Notes under the pieces: generated by a model
The model's input: only the letters and a program-made list of their open reading frames with translations
Told to the model about the DNA's origin: nothing
Database searches by the model: none
In this document: in pieces, positions 24,035 through 33,816 of the stretch
How the letters are laid out: every line of letters begins with the position of its first letter
How positions within the stretch are numbered: the stretch's first letter is position 1
Program-made: the position numbers and the translations under genes
Source: Paludibacteraceae bacterium
GTDB lineage: Bacteria; Bacteroidota; Bacteroidia; Bacteroidales; Paludibacteraceae
Direction: 5' to 3'
Length of the DNA stretch: 64,000 bases
Assembly: GCA_017457295.1 (NCBI GenBank)
Contig: JAFTHS010000004.1
Span: forward strand, 1 to 64,000

Positions 24035-26932
24035 TTATCGGCTATTCTTTTTCCTTTTTTGCCAATATCGCTGAATCTCTCCAGCCCAAAGCACCAACGA
24101 TGTCACTGCAATAATAATCAACCAGTCAGCTAACAACAAGCCACCTTGCGGTATTGAAAACATTGTTTGTACATATGGCAACTCCACTATCATGATCTGC
24201 CCTATGAAAATTAGTAGCACAATGCAAATAAACCAGGGAGTACGCCTCATTGACAATCCATAAAAAGCAGAACGTTTAGTCATAAATGCGCGTACATTAA
24301 ATAAATTCCAAAATTGCAACATGACAAAGGTGGTAAAAAATAATCCATATTCGTATGGCGACAATCCATTATATTTGCCCCATTGCCAATCTGCATGCAA
24401 TAGCGATGTGATATGTGTATGTTGGAAAACAATCCACATACATAACAAAGTTGCCGACATCACTACGCCCACTGCCAAAATACGTTTCTCCAAGCCATGT
24501 AGAATCGGCTCATCCACTTTACGTGGTTTCTCCTGCATTGTTCGCGTATAAGGAGGTAATGAAGACAATGCTAAAGCGGCAAAAGTATCTAATATCAGAT
24601 TCACCCAAAGCATCTGCATCACTGTCAACGGAGAATCAGTCCCCGTAAAAGCACCTATCATAACTATCAAACACGCCACTACATTCACCGTCAATTGAAA
24701 TAGGATGAACCGCTGAATATTTTTGTACAATGAACGTCCCCACATCACTGCATTAGAAATAGTAGTAAACGAATTATCCATTATTATCATATCACTCGCT
24801 TCTTTGGCAATAGCAGTTCCGTCACCCATTGACAAACCAATATTTGCGGCATTCAATGCAGGAGCATCATTTGTACCATCACCAGTCACTGCTACCACAT
24901 GTCCCATCTGACGGAGTAAACCTACAATACGTTCTTTATCGCTCGGGCGAGCGCGAGCCACTACTTTCACTTTAGGTAATCGCTCTTTCAGTTCTTCATC
25001 TGTCATGTATTCCATTCTCCACCCCACTAGTACAGCCTCTTCGTCATCCGATGTTTGCCATAAGCCAAGCTGTTTGGCAATCTCTTTTGTGGTACCAGGA
25101 GCATCACCTGTTATTATCATCACTTCTATACCAGCACGAATACAATTTCTAATAGCTTGAGACACATCTTTTCGAATAGGATCTGCTATAGCAACAATGC
25201 CTAGCATTGTCAAATCGTTTACTATCAAGCCGTGTTCATCCCACACCTTTTCATCTATCTCTACTTCTTTGTAAGCAAACCCCAGAGTGCGATACGCATG
25301 CTCTTGAAACAGATTCAATTGCTCTAGATATTGTTGCTGTGCATCGTTCGCCATGATGCTATATTGCAATAGTACATACGATGCTCCCTTCACATAAAGC
25401 ATTCGTTTACCATTGGGCAATTGCGCAATAGTAGCCATGTATTTGCGCTCTGTAGAGAAAGGTAAACGTTGTAGTATTTTTGCCTCTTGGCGATATTGCA
25501 CATAGGAATGTCCCTGTTCATACATCCAAAGTAGTAGAGCCCCTTCTGTAGGATTACCAATCACTTGAGGATTATTTTCATCCACAATATCTAGGTTTGC
25601 TGTGGTATTCAGTGCTATACTTTGCCACAAACGGTTTTCATTTCTTTTGTCTTGGTCACTATCCCCTACCAACAACGCATCATGCACACGCATTTGATTT
25701 TGCGTTAGTGTGCCTGTTTTATCAGTACAAATAATTGTTGTTGCTCCCATTGTTTCACATGCATGCATTGTACGGGGCAATGTATTGTGCTTCATCAGTC
25801 GTCGCATACTAAAGGCCAAACAGAGCGTTACAGCCATAGGTAGCCCTTCGGGAACAGTTACAACAAGCAATGTTACCGCTATCATTATGGTATCCAACAA
25901 ATATTTTATCAAACTCACCCACCCTGTTGTAGCAATCAACAACATATCTCCCTGCACCAAATAGATAGTCAATCTTCCCACAACAATCAACCCTGCTACT
26001 ACATAACTGATTCTTGTTATTGTCTTGGCTAATTTCCTAAGTTGTTGTTGCAATGGCGTTTCATCTACAGTAGATGATATTTTCATGGTGTTAGCAGCAT
26101 CAGTCATATTTCCTACCGCGAATACTCTGGCAACACCTTCACCTTCTAATACAATGCTGCTCTTCATCACATAATTAGATGGAAAAGGGGCCTCTAAATC
26201 TCGGTCTGCTAAATTAACCGTTTTCTCGCACTCAGGTTCGCCCGTCAAAGAAGATTCATTAACCACTAGATCCAGTGAATCTAGCAACTCGGCATCAGCA
26301 GGCACTTCATCGCCCGCCTCTAGTAGAATAATATCTCCTACTACAATTTCTCGACGCGGCACTTGTGTCACATGGCTATCACGAATCACTTTGACCAAAT
26401 CTTCGTCATTCATCACATTAAGCGCACGGAAAGTCTTTTCATTCTTACGTTCTAGTACATATGTAATGCTTGTTGCAAGTAGAATCGCTAATGCTATACC
26501 TAAAGGTTCAAGATAAGGTTGTATTCCTTCTTCGCCTCCAAACACACTTTGATAAAAAGCCACTATTCCAGAAAATGCAAGTGCTATCATCAGAATGCTT
26601 ATCAGAGGATCTATCTCCATACGCTGTTTAGTAGCATTCCAACGACCATTAATCATCGTGATAAAAAACACTAGCCCCAACAACACAATGAATACCAAAG
26701 ATATATACCATACTGAATATGGCATATTAGTAATCACTATATCTATTATGAGAATCAATACTATCAGAAATATGTTAGCTATCAACATTCCTTTCACTAA
26801 CCAACATGTAGTAGCTTGGGATACCTTATCCATCAAACGAGGCGGAGATGGAGGAGTGATGACATTGGCGCCATACTTCTGACGCTGTGCTTCGACCTGC
26901 TGAGCAGATAGTCCTGTGTAACGGTGTGACAT
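24035..26932 (-). CDS. P-type Ca2+-transporting ATPase (PMCA/type II)
   Basis: Cation pump of about 965 aa. Visible are the N-terminal cation ATPase domain (YTGLSAQQVEAQRQKYG), the actuator motif SLTGEPECEK (TGE), the phosphorylation motif DKTGTLTQNQ, the nucleotide-binding segment LYVKGAS, TGDAPGTTKEIA, and the hinge GDGTNDAPAL. The M4 motif VPEGLPMA and the C-terminal membrane segments with WVNLILDTFAALAL fit a Ca2+ pump. The frame extends to 26989, but the promoter lies at 26987-27017, so the start is taken at 26932 (MSHRYT). A 20-bp perfect palindrome adjoins the promoter. Confidence 0.93.
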   Translation of the reverse strand: MSHRYTGLSAQQVEAQRQKYGANVITPPSPPRLMDKVSQATTCWLVKGMLIANIFLIVLILIIDIVITNMPYSVWYISLVFIVLLGLVFFITMINGRWNATKQRMEIDPLISILMIALAFSGIVAFYQSVFGGEEGIQPYLEPLGIALAILLATSITYVLERKNEKTFRALNVMNDEDLVKVIRDSHVTQVPRREIVVGDIILLEAGDEVPADAELLDSLDLVVNESSLTGEPECEKTVNLADRDLEAPFPSNYVMKSSIVLEGEGVARVFAVGNMTDAANTMKISSTVDETPLQQQLRKLAKTITRISYVVAGLIVVGRLTIYLVQGDMLLIATTGWVSLIKYLLDTIMIAVTLLVVTVPEGLPMAVTLCLAFSMRRLMKHNTLPRTMHACETMGATTIICTDKTGTLTQNQMRVHDALLVGDSDQDKRNENRLWQSIALNTTANLDIVDENNPQVIGNPTEGALLLWMYEQGHSYVQYRQEAKILQRLPFSTERKYMATIAQLPNGKRMLYVKGASYVLLQYSIMANDAQQQYLEQLNLFQEHAYRTLGFAYKEVEIDEKVWDEHGLIVNDLTMLGIVAIADPIRKDVSQAIRNCIRAGIEVMIITGDAPGTTKEIAKQLGLWQTSDDEEAVLVGWRMEYMTDEELKERLPKVKVVARARPSDKERIVGLLRQMGHVVAVTGDGTNDAPALNAANIGLSMGDGTAIAKEASDMIIMDNSFTTISNAVMWGRSLYKNIQRFILFQLTVNVVACLIVMIGAFTGTDSPLTVMQMLWVNLILDTFAALALSSLPPYTRTMQEKPRKVDEPILHGLEKRILAVGVVMSATLLCMWIVFQHTHITSLLHADWQWGKYNGLSPYEYGLFFTTFVMLQFWNLFNVRAFMTKRSAFYGLSMRRTPWFICIVLLIFIGQIMIVELPYVQTMFSIPQGGLLLADWLIIIAVTSLVLWAGEIQRYWQKRKKNSR

Positions 26933-26986
26933 AGTCGTAGGTTTTTTAGTTAGTTTAATGGCAAGAGTTTTCGCCAAAAAGCATGG

Positions 26987-27017
26987 CAAAAGTAGAACAA
27001 TTCAAAGAGTTCCACAA
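26987..27017 (-). promoter_or_regulatory. Promoter of the Ca2+-ATPase gene
   Basis: Minus strand: TTG (27017-27015), 20-nt spacer, TACTTTTG (26994-26987). Start near 26981. Confidence 0.78.
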
Positions 27018-27018
27018 A

Positions 27019-27038
27019 AAATAACAATATTGTTATTT
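27019..27038. promoter_or_regulatory. 20-bp perfect palindrome beside the Ca2+-ATPase promoter, with a second half-copy
   Basis: AAATAACAATATTGTTATTT is a perfect 20-bp palindrome one nucleotide upstream of the -33 element. AAATAACAATATTGT recurs at 27062-27076. The pair is a candidate operator, possibly for metal- or ion-responsive control. The second copy, followed by T-rich sequence on the minus strand, could also help terminate the coaE operon. Confidence 0.5.
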
Positions 27039-27094
27039 CTCACTTGTATACACAAAAAAAGAAATAACAATATTGTCGTAGCCAAATTTTACTT

Positions 27095-27667
27095 CTAACC
27101 GTTTATAGATTGCAATATCTTCTCACAAATGTCATTTATTGATAGTTTCCCATCATTATTTACAACTACATCTGCTTGCTGCATTCGAAGTTCATCTTCT
27201 TGCGCACGCATACGCGCGCGTACCTTACTTACACTCGTATTATCTCTATCCATTGCACGTTGTAAACGAATATTTTCAGGAGCATCTACTGCTATAATCT
27301 TGTCGCAAAGACGATATATTCCACTGGTATATAGTATTGCACATTCCACAATGCATATCTTATCTTCGTAATGTTTGCTCCATCGAACAATGTCTTCTCG
27401 CACAGCAGGATGAATGATTGCGTTCAATTTTGCTAATAAAGATCTATCAGCGAACACTTTTTGAGCTACGACTTGCGATTGATATACATTTCCTTGATAG
27501 GCATCCTCTCCTAGCAATCCTATAATATCCTCACGAATTTTTGCATCACTCACAATTATTTCTTTTGCTCTGCTATCTGTATCATAAACAGCATACCCCC
27601 GTAGTTGCAAAGCTTTTGCGATTGTACTTTTACCACTACCGATTCCTCCTATCAGCCCTACTACCAT
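27095..27667 (-). CDS. coaE: Dephospho-CoA kinase
   Basis: Last step of CoA synthesis: phosphorylates dephospho-CoA with ATP. Walker A GLIGGIGSGKST is near the N-terminus (4-15), followed by YDTDSRAKEI, the CoA-binding IHPAVRED and the lid-like RMRAQEDELRMQQAD. Length 190 aa is normal. It starts 1 nt after the MBOAT gene and closes the dxs operon. Confidence 0.95.
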   Translation of the reverse strand: MVVGLIGGIGSGKSTIAKALQLRGYAVYDTDSRAKEIIVSDAKIREDIIGLLGEDAYQGNVYQSQVVAQKVFADRSLLAKLNAIIHPAVREDIVRWSKHYEDKICIVECAILYTSGIYRLCDKIIAVDAPENIRLQRAMDRDNTSVSKVRARMRAQEDELRMQQADVVVNNDGKLSINDICEKILQSING

Positions 27668-27668
27668 A

Positions 27669-29486
27669 CTAGAATTGAAAATAAATAAATGCCTGCAAAT
27701 CTGCAGTCACGAATTGATATATTCCTATTACTACAAATACTATAATCACAGCCCACGACCACATTGGTAATGTACAAAAACGTATTCTATACCAACGCTT
27801 TACACGTGTAGGCAACCAGTGAATTATCATACCTACGACAAACAAACCTACCACATAACGATATTCCCATAAGAACGAAGGAATTATGCTATTGTTCCAT
27901 GCACCTCCTATCTGTGCTACCATATTTTTCGCAGTTTCCCAAGCTTCTTGATTCGCAGTCGCAGGATCTAAATTGCTTCCTGAACGGAAAAATAATCGTG
28001 TAAATGTGATAAATACAAAAGTTTGCAACACCATCCAAGCGTTACTTGTCCAGCGAACAATTTTCACACGTGGGGTACCTGCTATTCCTATATTACCCAT
28101 GCGTTCTATCCACCAATATATATAACGAACCAAGGTACCTATCCATAATATAATTGACCATACCAAAAATAGTTTCAGCACTGGCCATTCCAGCAACCCA
28201 TAAGCTACCCATAGGCTACTCATAAGCAATGTCATTACTAGTATTTTTATATTCAATCCTTGCTTAGCCCATATCTTATACACTATCATTCCTATACCGT
28301 TTAGGCCACCCCATATTACAAAATTCCAACTAGCACCATGCCACAAACCACCTAGCAACATCGTGATGAAGGAATTAATATTTCCGGCCCATAGTTTATC
28401 ATTTACTTCCTTGCCAACAATAGTTCGATTACCTCCTAATGGGATATACAAATAACTCTTGAGCCATCGACTGAGTGACATATGCCACCTTCTCCAAAAC
28501 TCTTGAGGATTACGTGCTTTGTAGGGCGAATCAAAGTTTTGTGGTAAATAAAATCCCATCAACATGGCCACACCAATGGCTATATCTGTATACCCAGAGA
28601 AATCGGCATATACTTGCAATGAATATGCAAATAGGGCAAATAAATTTTCGAAACCGCTAAACAATAATGGATTTTCAAAAACGCGGTCTATTAGATTTAC
28701 TGCTAAATAATCACTCAGTACCACTTTTTTTATCAATCCATTCAGTATCCAAAAAATGGCTAAACCTACCAAACGTTTACTTAATCGAAAAGGACGATAT
28801 AGTTGAGGAATAAACTCATTAGCTCGTACTATAGGACCTGCTACTAATTGAGGAAAGAAACTAACGTAAAATCCAAAATCTAAAATGTTTTTTACAGGTT
28901 TCACATGCCCACGATACACATCCACCGCATACGAAATAACTTGAAATATATAGAACGATATACCAACGGGCAATACAATAGTATCTACCATAAATCTGCC
29001 CGACTCACTAAATCCATTTCCTATATATGCAAATAAATCGAAGACTGCGAATTCCGTGTTAAACATAGTATTTATGATATTCGTAAAGAAATATGCATAC
29101 TTAAAATAACACAGCAATCCTAAGTCAATCACTATACTTAATGTCAGCCATAATTGTGCTTTTGCAGTTTGGTTATTACTTTTCTGACGATATATTTGCT
29201 TTGCTATTAACCAATCACTCGTAGTAACAAATAGTAATATCAACAAAAATATACCGCTTGTTTTGTAATAAAAGAAGCAACTAACAGCCATCAAAAATAC
29301 ATTGCGTAAATGTAAACGAGTTCTAGATGGACTTTGCAACACATCACGCGACCTACCACGAATAGGCATCTCCATAATGATAGCAAACAAGACATACACA
29401 ATAGCAAAAAAAGCCCAGAAATAGAACTGGGTGAATAGCAACGGACTCTCGCTATTGAATGCAAATATATGTTGTAGTATATCCAT
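27669..29486 (-). CDS. MBOAT-family membrane O-acyltransferase (AlgI-like)
   Basis: Polytopic enzyme of 605 aa, longer than typical AlgI (~480-520) because of extra C-terminal membrane segments. Family motifs are LPVGISFYIFQVISYAVDVYRG, FPQLVAGPI and the catalytic His in GLWHGASWNF. It would move acyl (usually acetyl) groups across the membrane for O-acylation of a cell-surface polymer. The SGNH-domain gene is immediately upstream with a 1-nt overlap, the usual two-component arrangement. The acceptor is unknown. Confidence 0.92.
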   Translation of the reverse strand: MDILQHIFAFNSESPLLFTQFYFWAFFAIVYVLFAIIMEMPIRGRSRDVLQSPSRTRLHLRNVFLMAVSCFFYYKTSGIFLLILLFVTTSDWLIAKQIYRQKSNNQTAKAQLWLTLSIVIDLGLLCYFKYAYFFTNIINTMFNTEFAVFDLFAYIGNGFSESGRFMVDTIVLPVGISFYIFQVISYAVDVYRGHVKPVKNILDFGFYVSFFPQLVAGPIVRANEFIPQLYRPFRLSKRLVGLAIFWILNGLIKKVVLSDYLAVNLIDRVFENPLLFSGFENLFALFAYSLQVYADFSGYTDIAIGVAMLMGFYLPQNFDSPYKARNPQEFWRRWHMSLSRWLKSYLYIPLGGNRTIVGKEVNDKLWAGNINSFITMLLGGLWHGASWNFVIWGGLNGIGMIVYKIWAKQGLNIKILVMTLLMSSLWVAYGLLEWPVLKLFLVWSIILWIGTLVRYIYWWIERMGNIGIAGTPRVKIVRWTSNAWMVLQTFVFITFTRLFFRSGSNLDPATANQEAWETAKNMVAQIGGAWNNSIIPSFLWEYRYVVGLFVVGMIIHWLPTRVKRWYRIRFCTLPMWSWAVIIVFVVIGIYQFVTADLQAFIYFQF

Positions 29487-31003
29487 TACTTCACACTATC
29501 ATTATTGATTACTTGTTCTGTTATCTTACTATCATTTGCCTTCCCCATAATTTCTTTTCCCTCATCAATCCACTTTCCTAGCATGCGTCCTGCAATGTTC
29601 GCTCCCGAGCGGGTAAAATGTACATAGTCACTTCCAACTAATCCTCTGCTATGCCACGTTAGCATACTTTCAAATCCCCCCATGGCATTATACAAACTCC
29701 AATAAGCAATCTTCTCCTCTTGCGCCATCAAAGCTAGACGTTTATCTAGGTATGGTAATAATGGATAGGTAGTCAATTTGCCATCAATACGGGTTGACAT
29801 ATCACTAGGACCTACAAACAATATCGCTGCTTGAGGGGCACATTTTCTTAGATAACGTACTTGGTTTTGCAGGGTTTTGACATATCCATTTAAAGTAGAA
29901 GGATTCTTAGTATGCGGTATCATATTACCACCAAACTGCAAAATAATCAGTCTTGTATTCGTTTCTCGATAGAAATCACTTAACGAAGCACTATCAATTT
30001 TGGTGAAGAAACTACCCGAAGATCCGCGCATAGGTATATTATCCACAATCACTCCAACAGCAGTCTCCAAACTCAATCCATAGACTCTTCCCGAACCCTT
30101 CAAATGGATTTTACATTGCATCGTACTATCTGGAATTTCTATCAACTCGTTAGGTAGTAAAGCATATTGTTCTTCAGAACCCTTCACTTGGCAATATCCC
30201 TCCACACTATCCGTTAGCAAGCGCACTCTATTAAAATAATTATGAGCCATGTGCTTGTTAGAGAATGGTTCGATAGTTAATCTAATATCCTCACTTCCCT
30301 GTAACACAGTATTATCCATCACAGCCACTTGTCCCATCACACCATAATCATCACTCTCTTGTCGCATAGTGCGCGGACCATATATTAAATATCGTTTAGG
30401 ACCTCCCTGCGTTGTTTGCAAGTGTCCATCCATCGACATCCATTGACGAATCGAACGAGTAGGAATAGTTTGGTGCAGAGGAATCAACCCCACTCCGCCA
30501 CCACCATATTTATGTTGCCAACGTTCACGCAACATACTGGTCATACGATCCTCCTCTATCTGCGAATCTCCATAATGCACCACTCGCACAGTTTTTTCCT
30601 GCACACTATCTAATGCTTGATAAAAGGCCTGTAGGTACATATGGGCGTCTATTCCTTCATCCAATATGACATGCGGAATATGTATCGGTTTTTCTTTAGG
30701 TAATACTGAGTTTTCTGCATCTGTCGTATCTTCTAAACATGTCAATTTCTCAACAGATTCTGTGTCAGATATAATTTCAGTAGTATCTATAACTGATAAC
30801 CATGTAGAATCCACCATAGTTAACCAAGTGGAATCCATCAAGATCTCAGAATTATCGCTTTCTATCATTAACACTTCTGCCAATGTGGGCCAACGTAATG
30901 TTTTAGCACCGAAATTCCAACCACTCTCAGGAACAATAGCACATACCACGCCTAACAGCGCGATCGTAATCCATATTGTATATGCAATGTAACGTGGTCT
31001 CAC
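29486..31003 (-). CDS. Membrane-anchored SGNH/GDSL-like protein, MBOAT partner
   Basis: Protein of 505 aa with an N-terminal transmembrane anchor (about 5-25), a Thr/Ser/Asp/Glu-rich spacer (~45-110) and an SGNH-hydrolase-like domain. Visible are block I HYGDSQIEEDR, the LQFGGN block and a terminal DYVHFTRSGA with the D and H of the catalytic triad. Likely the periplasmic partner that transfers acyl groups exported by the MBOAT protein (PatA/PatB- or AlgX-like division of labour, by family knowledge). Confidence 0.85.
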   Translation of the reverse strand: MRPRYIAYTIWITIALLGVVCAIVPESGWNFGAKTLRWPTLAEVLMIESDNSEILMDSTWLTMVDSTWLSVIDTTEIISDTESVEKLTCLEDTTDAENSVLPKEKPIHIPHVILDEGIDAHMYLQAFYQALDSVQEKTVRVVHYGDSQIEEDRMTSMLRERWQHKYGGGGVGLIPLHQTIPTRSIRQWMSMDGHLQTTQGGPKRYLIYGPRTMRQESDDYGVMGQVAVMDNTVLQGSEDIRLTIEPFSNKHMAHNYFNRVRLLTDSVEGYCQVKGSEEQYALLPNELIEIPDSTMQCKIHLKGSGRVYGLSLETAVGVIVDNIPMRGSSGSFFTKIDSASLSDFYRETNTRLIILQFGGNMIPHTKNPSTLNGYVKTLQNQVRYLRKCAPQAAILFVGPSDMSTRIDGKLTTYPLLPYLDKRLALMAQEEKIAYWSLYNAMGGFESMLTWHSRGLVGSDYVHFTRSGANIAGRMLGKWIDEGKEIMGKANDSKITEQVINNDSVK

Positions 31004-31015
31004 TCTGCTCCAAAC

Positions 31016-32485
31016 CTATTTTCTCCACAATGCCCTGGTAAAGAGCAGCAAGACTGTAAATATCTCTAAACGACCAATCAACATAACGAAACTCATTACC
31101 CATTTAGCCACCATAGGGAACTCAGCATAAGTACCAGCAGGACCAAACTGCCCAATACTAATACCCACATTGCCGATAGCAGAAACAGCTGCACCAATTG
31201 ACTCATCAAAGTTCACACCCGTAGCACAGAAAATAATTACAGTAACAACGATGATAAAGATATAGAAAATCAAAAATGCCATGATATTGTTGATGGTCTG
31301 TTGTGGCACGTTCTTCTCATTAAGTTTCACAGGGATAATCGCATTAGGGTGAATACGACGTTGAAACTCTGCCACACCATTCTTCAAGATTATCGCCAAT
31401 CGCACCCACTTGATACCACCTGCTGTACTACCAGCACAAGCACCAGTCAACATTAAGAAGAAAATCACCACCCATGCTACTACAGGCCAATACATATAGT
31501 CGGAAATTGTATATCCTGTAGAGGTCATCGAACTAATCACAGTGAAGATGCTATCACGAAATGCACGCTCCATCTGCACACCCGTCCAACCTGGGCGAGC
31601 GATATACAAACCAACTGTAAGCATCACCGCGAATACCAATACCGCCACACTATACCAACGCAATTCCTCATCTTGGAAGAAATTACGTACCTTGCCACGC
31701 AGTAAATAGATGAGCAGCACAAAGTTGATACCCGAGATGAACATGAAGAAAGTCACTGTATAGTGAATCGCTGCCGAATCGTAATATTCCAAACTATTGT
31801 TGTGCGTCGAGAATCCGCCGGTAGCAATAGTAGAGAACGAGTGACAAATAGCATCAAAGATATCCATACCACATAACCACAATGCTACCACTTCGGTTAC
31901 AGTTAGCAATACATAGATACTCCACATCATTTTTGCAGTATCTGCAATGCGTGGCGAAACCTTTTCGTAGGTCAAACCTGACACCTCAGCTGCATATAAC
32001 TGCATACCATTGAGTCCGAAAATAGGTAGGATGGCTATGGACAACACGATGATTCCCATACCACCAATCCATTGGGTCAGCGACCGCCAGAAAAGTAGTC
32101 CGTGGGTAATCACCTCAAGATCTGGAATAATTGTTGCTCCAGTAGTGGTAAAGCCCGACATACTCTCGAACCATGCATCGGTGAAACTAGGCACTTGTCC
32201 GCTAAGGTAATACGGAAGCAATCCAAAAGCGGAGAATACTACCCATACCATAGCCACAATCAAATATCCTTCTCTTTCGCCCATACGTGACTCAGCGCGA
32301 CGACCAATCAATAGACCTATTACACCAGCTAACAAGGTAACAATGGTCGAGAACAGAAAGACATCACTATCAGCCTCACCATACCATAAACTCACTCCCA
32401 ACGCCAAGGTCATAAACACTGCCTCTATCAAGAGCAGTGCACCCATGGTGCGAAATACCATCCGTGTATTAAAGGTTCTGGTCAT
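31016..32485 (-). CDS. trkH: TrkH-type potassium uptake channel subunit
   Basis: Membrane protein of 489 aa of the TrkH/KtrB superfamily. Four pore-loop repeats are recognisable, including ESMSGFTTTGAT, FSTIATGGFST, ISSMTSTGYT and SAIGNVGISIG. It forms the K+-conducting part and works with the cytosolic TrkA gating protein, encoded immediately upstream with a 4-nt overlap. Confidence 0.95.
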   Translation of the reverse strand: MTRTFNTRMVFRTMGALLLIEAVFMTLALGVSLWYGEADSDVFLFSTIVTLLAGVIGLLIGRRAESRMGEREGYLIVAMVWVVFSAFGLLPYYLSGQVPSFTDAWFESMSGFTTTGATIIPDLEVITHGLLFWRSLTQWIGGMGIIVLSIAILPIFGLNGMQLYAAEVSGLTYEKVSPRIADTAKMMWSIYVLLTVTEVVALWLCGMDIFDAICHSFSTIATGGFSTHNNSLEYYDSAAIHYTVTFFMFISGINFVLLIYLLRGKVRNFFQDEELRWYSVAVLVFAVMLTVGLYIARPGWTGVQMERAFRDSIFTVISSMTSTGYTISDYMYWPVVAWVVIFFLMLTGACAGSTAGGIKWVRLAIILKNGVAEFQRRIHPNAIIPVKLNEKNVPQQTINNIMAFLIFYIFIIVVTVIIFCATGVNFDESIGAAVSAIGNVGISIGQFGPAGTYAEFPMVAKWVMSFVMLIGRLEIFTVLLLFTRALWRK

Positions 32486-33816
32486 TTGAAGAATTTCTCT
32501 AATTGTCTAATTACTTGACTTTTGCAGAATACCACAACTTGGTCATTTGGTAAAATCTGTGTATCACCATTCACCAAGATACCCTCGCCTGCACGGACGA
32601 TAGCACCAATATTTGCATCCTTAGGTAAACGCATATCGCGTATCTTGCCTTTTGTTATACGACTACCTTCCTCCGCCATAAACTCCACAATCTCGGCATC
32701 AGCACTAGTCAGATTACGCACATTCAGTACGCTCGCGTCCAGCAACATCTGATAGATATACGAAGCAGCTATAGTCTTCTTGTTGAGCACCGTACCAATA
32801 TCCAAACCCTCTGCCATTGGAATATAGTCGATATTCTCAACCTCGGCGATGGTCTTCTTTACACCAAAACGCTTGGCAGCCATGCAAGCGAATATATTTG
32901 CTTCGCTGCTATCAGTAACCGCAACAAAAGCATCTGCATCCTCTATTCCCTCGTCTTTCAACACTGCCATATCGCTACCATCTGCATTGATTATCAACGC
33001 ATTGCTAATTTTTTCGCTAAGATGATAACAATGCTCACGGTCTGCCTCTAAGATCTTTATGCTAAGGTCATCCGATAGGTTTTGTACCGTTTTTTGTGCA
33101 ATCTTCGATCCTCCAAAAAATACAATATTGCGTATCTCCTTCTTTTGTTTGCCCAATTGCTCACGTAGCACTTTCATATTCTCGCGCGTACAAACAGCAT
33201 ATACCATATCATCAACTTGTATCTCATCCGATCCCGTCGGAATGATTGTCTCTTGTCCGCGTTTGATAGCCACCACACGATAGAGTCCGTGGTTGAAGAA
33301 TCCCGACATAAACTGCTTGCCAATCACCTCTGCCCCTTCGCGCACCTTCACTACACAAAGTTCCAATGCACCCTCGCACAAAGTCAAATGATAGCGCATC
33401 CAGTTGGTCTTGAGCGAAGCAGTAATTTCCTGTGCTGCGAGTAATTCTGGGTAAATCAAATGATTCAAACCCATTTGCTCGAAAATACACTTATTCTCTG
33501 GCATCAAATATTCGTAGTTATCAATACGCGCCAAAGTCTTTTTTGCCCCCAACTGATTGGCAAGTAAACAAGCTGTGATATTGTCCGATTCTGATGGTGT
33601 AACCGCAATGAATAAGTCCACATCCTTCACGCCAATACTCTTGAGGTCGTGAATCGACATTGGACTACCTACCTTGGTTAGCAAATCGTAGTTCGTATCC
33701 AAATCACCTAGACGATCTTGACGATCATCTATCAAACTAATATCCATATCTTCGCGCGATAGCAACTTCGCCAAGTGACGACCTACTGCTCCAGCGCCTG
33801 CAATAATGATTCGCAT
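32482..33816 (-). CDS. trkA: Trk system potassium uptake regulatory protein TrkA
   Basis: Cytosolic protein of 444 aa with two RCK_N/RCK_C pairs. The nucleotide-binding GxGxxG stretches are GAGAVGRHLA (N-terminal) and GGSKIAQKTV (about residue 230), with conserved acidic residues (SLIDDR, LEADRE) at the ends of the second strands. It gates TrkH in response to NAD(H)/ATP. It overlaps dxs by 34 nt in another frame; the start is fixed by the N-terminal MRIIIAGAGAVG. Confidence 0.95.
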   Translation of the reverse strand: MRIIIAGAGAVGRHLAKLLSREDMDISLIDDRQDRLGDLDTNYDLLTKVGSPMSIHDLKSIGVKDVDLFIAVTPSESDNITACLLANQLGAKKTLARIDNYEYLMPENKCIFEQMGLNHLIYPELLAAQEITASLKTNWMRYHLTLCEGALELCVVKVREGAEVIGKQFMSGFFNHGLYRVVAIKRGQETIIPTGSDEIQVDDMVYAVCTRENMKVLREQLGKQKKEIRNIVFFGGSKIAQKTVQNLSDDLSIKILEADREHCYHLSEKISNALIINADGSDMAVLKDEGIEDADAFVAVTDSSEANIFACMAAKRFGVKKTIAEVENIDYIPMAEGLDIGTVLNKKTIAASYIYQMLLDASVLNVRNLTSADAEIVEFMAEEGSRITKGKIRDMRLPKDANIGAIVRAGEGILVNGDTQILPNDQVVVFCKSQVIRQLEKFFK

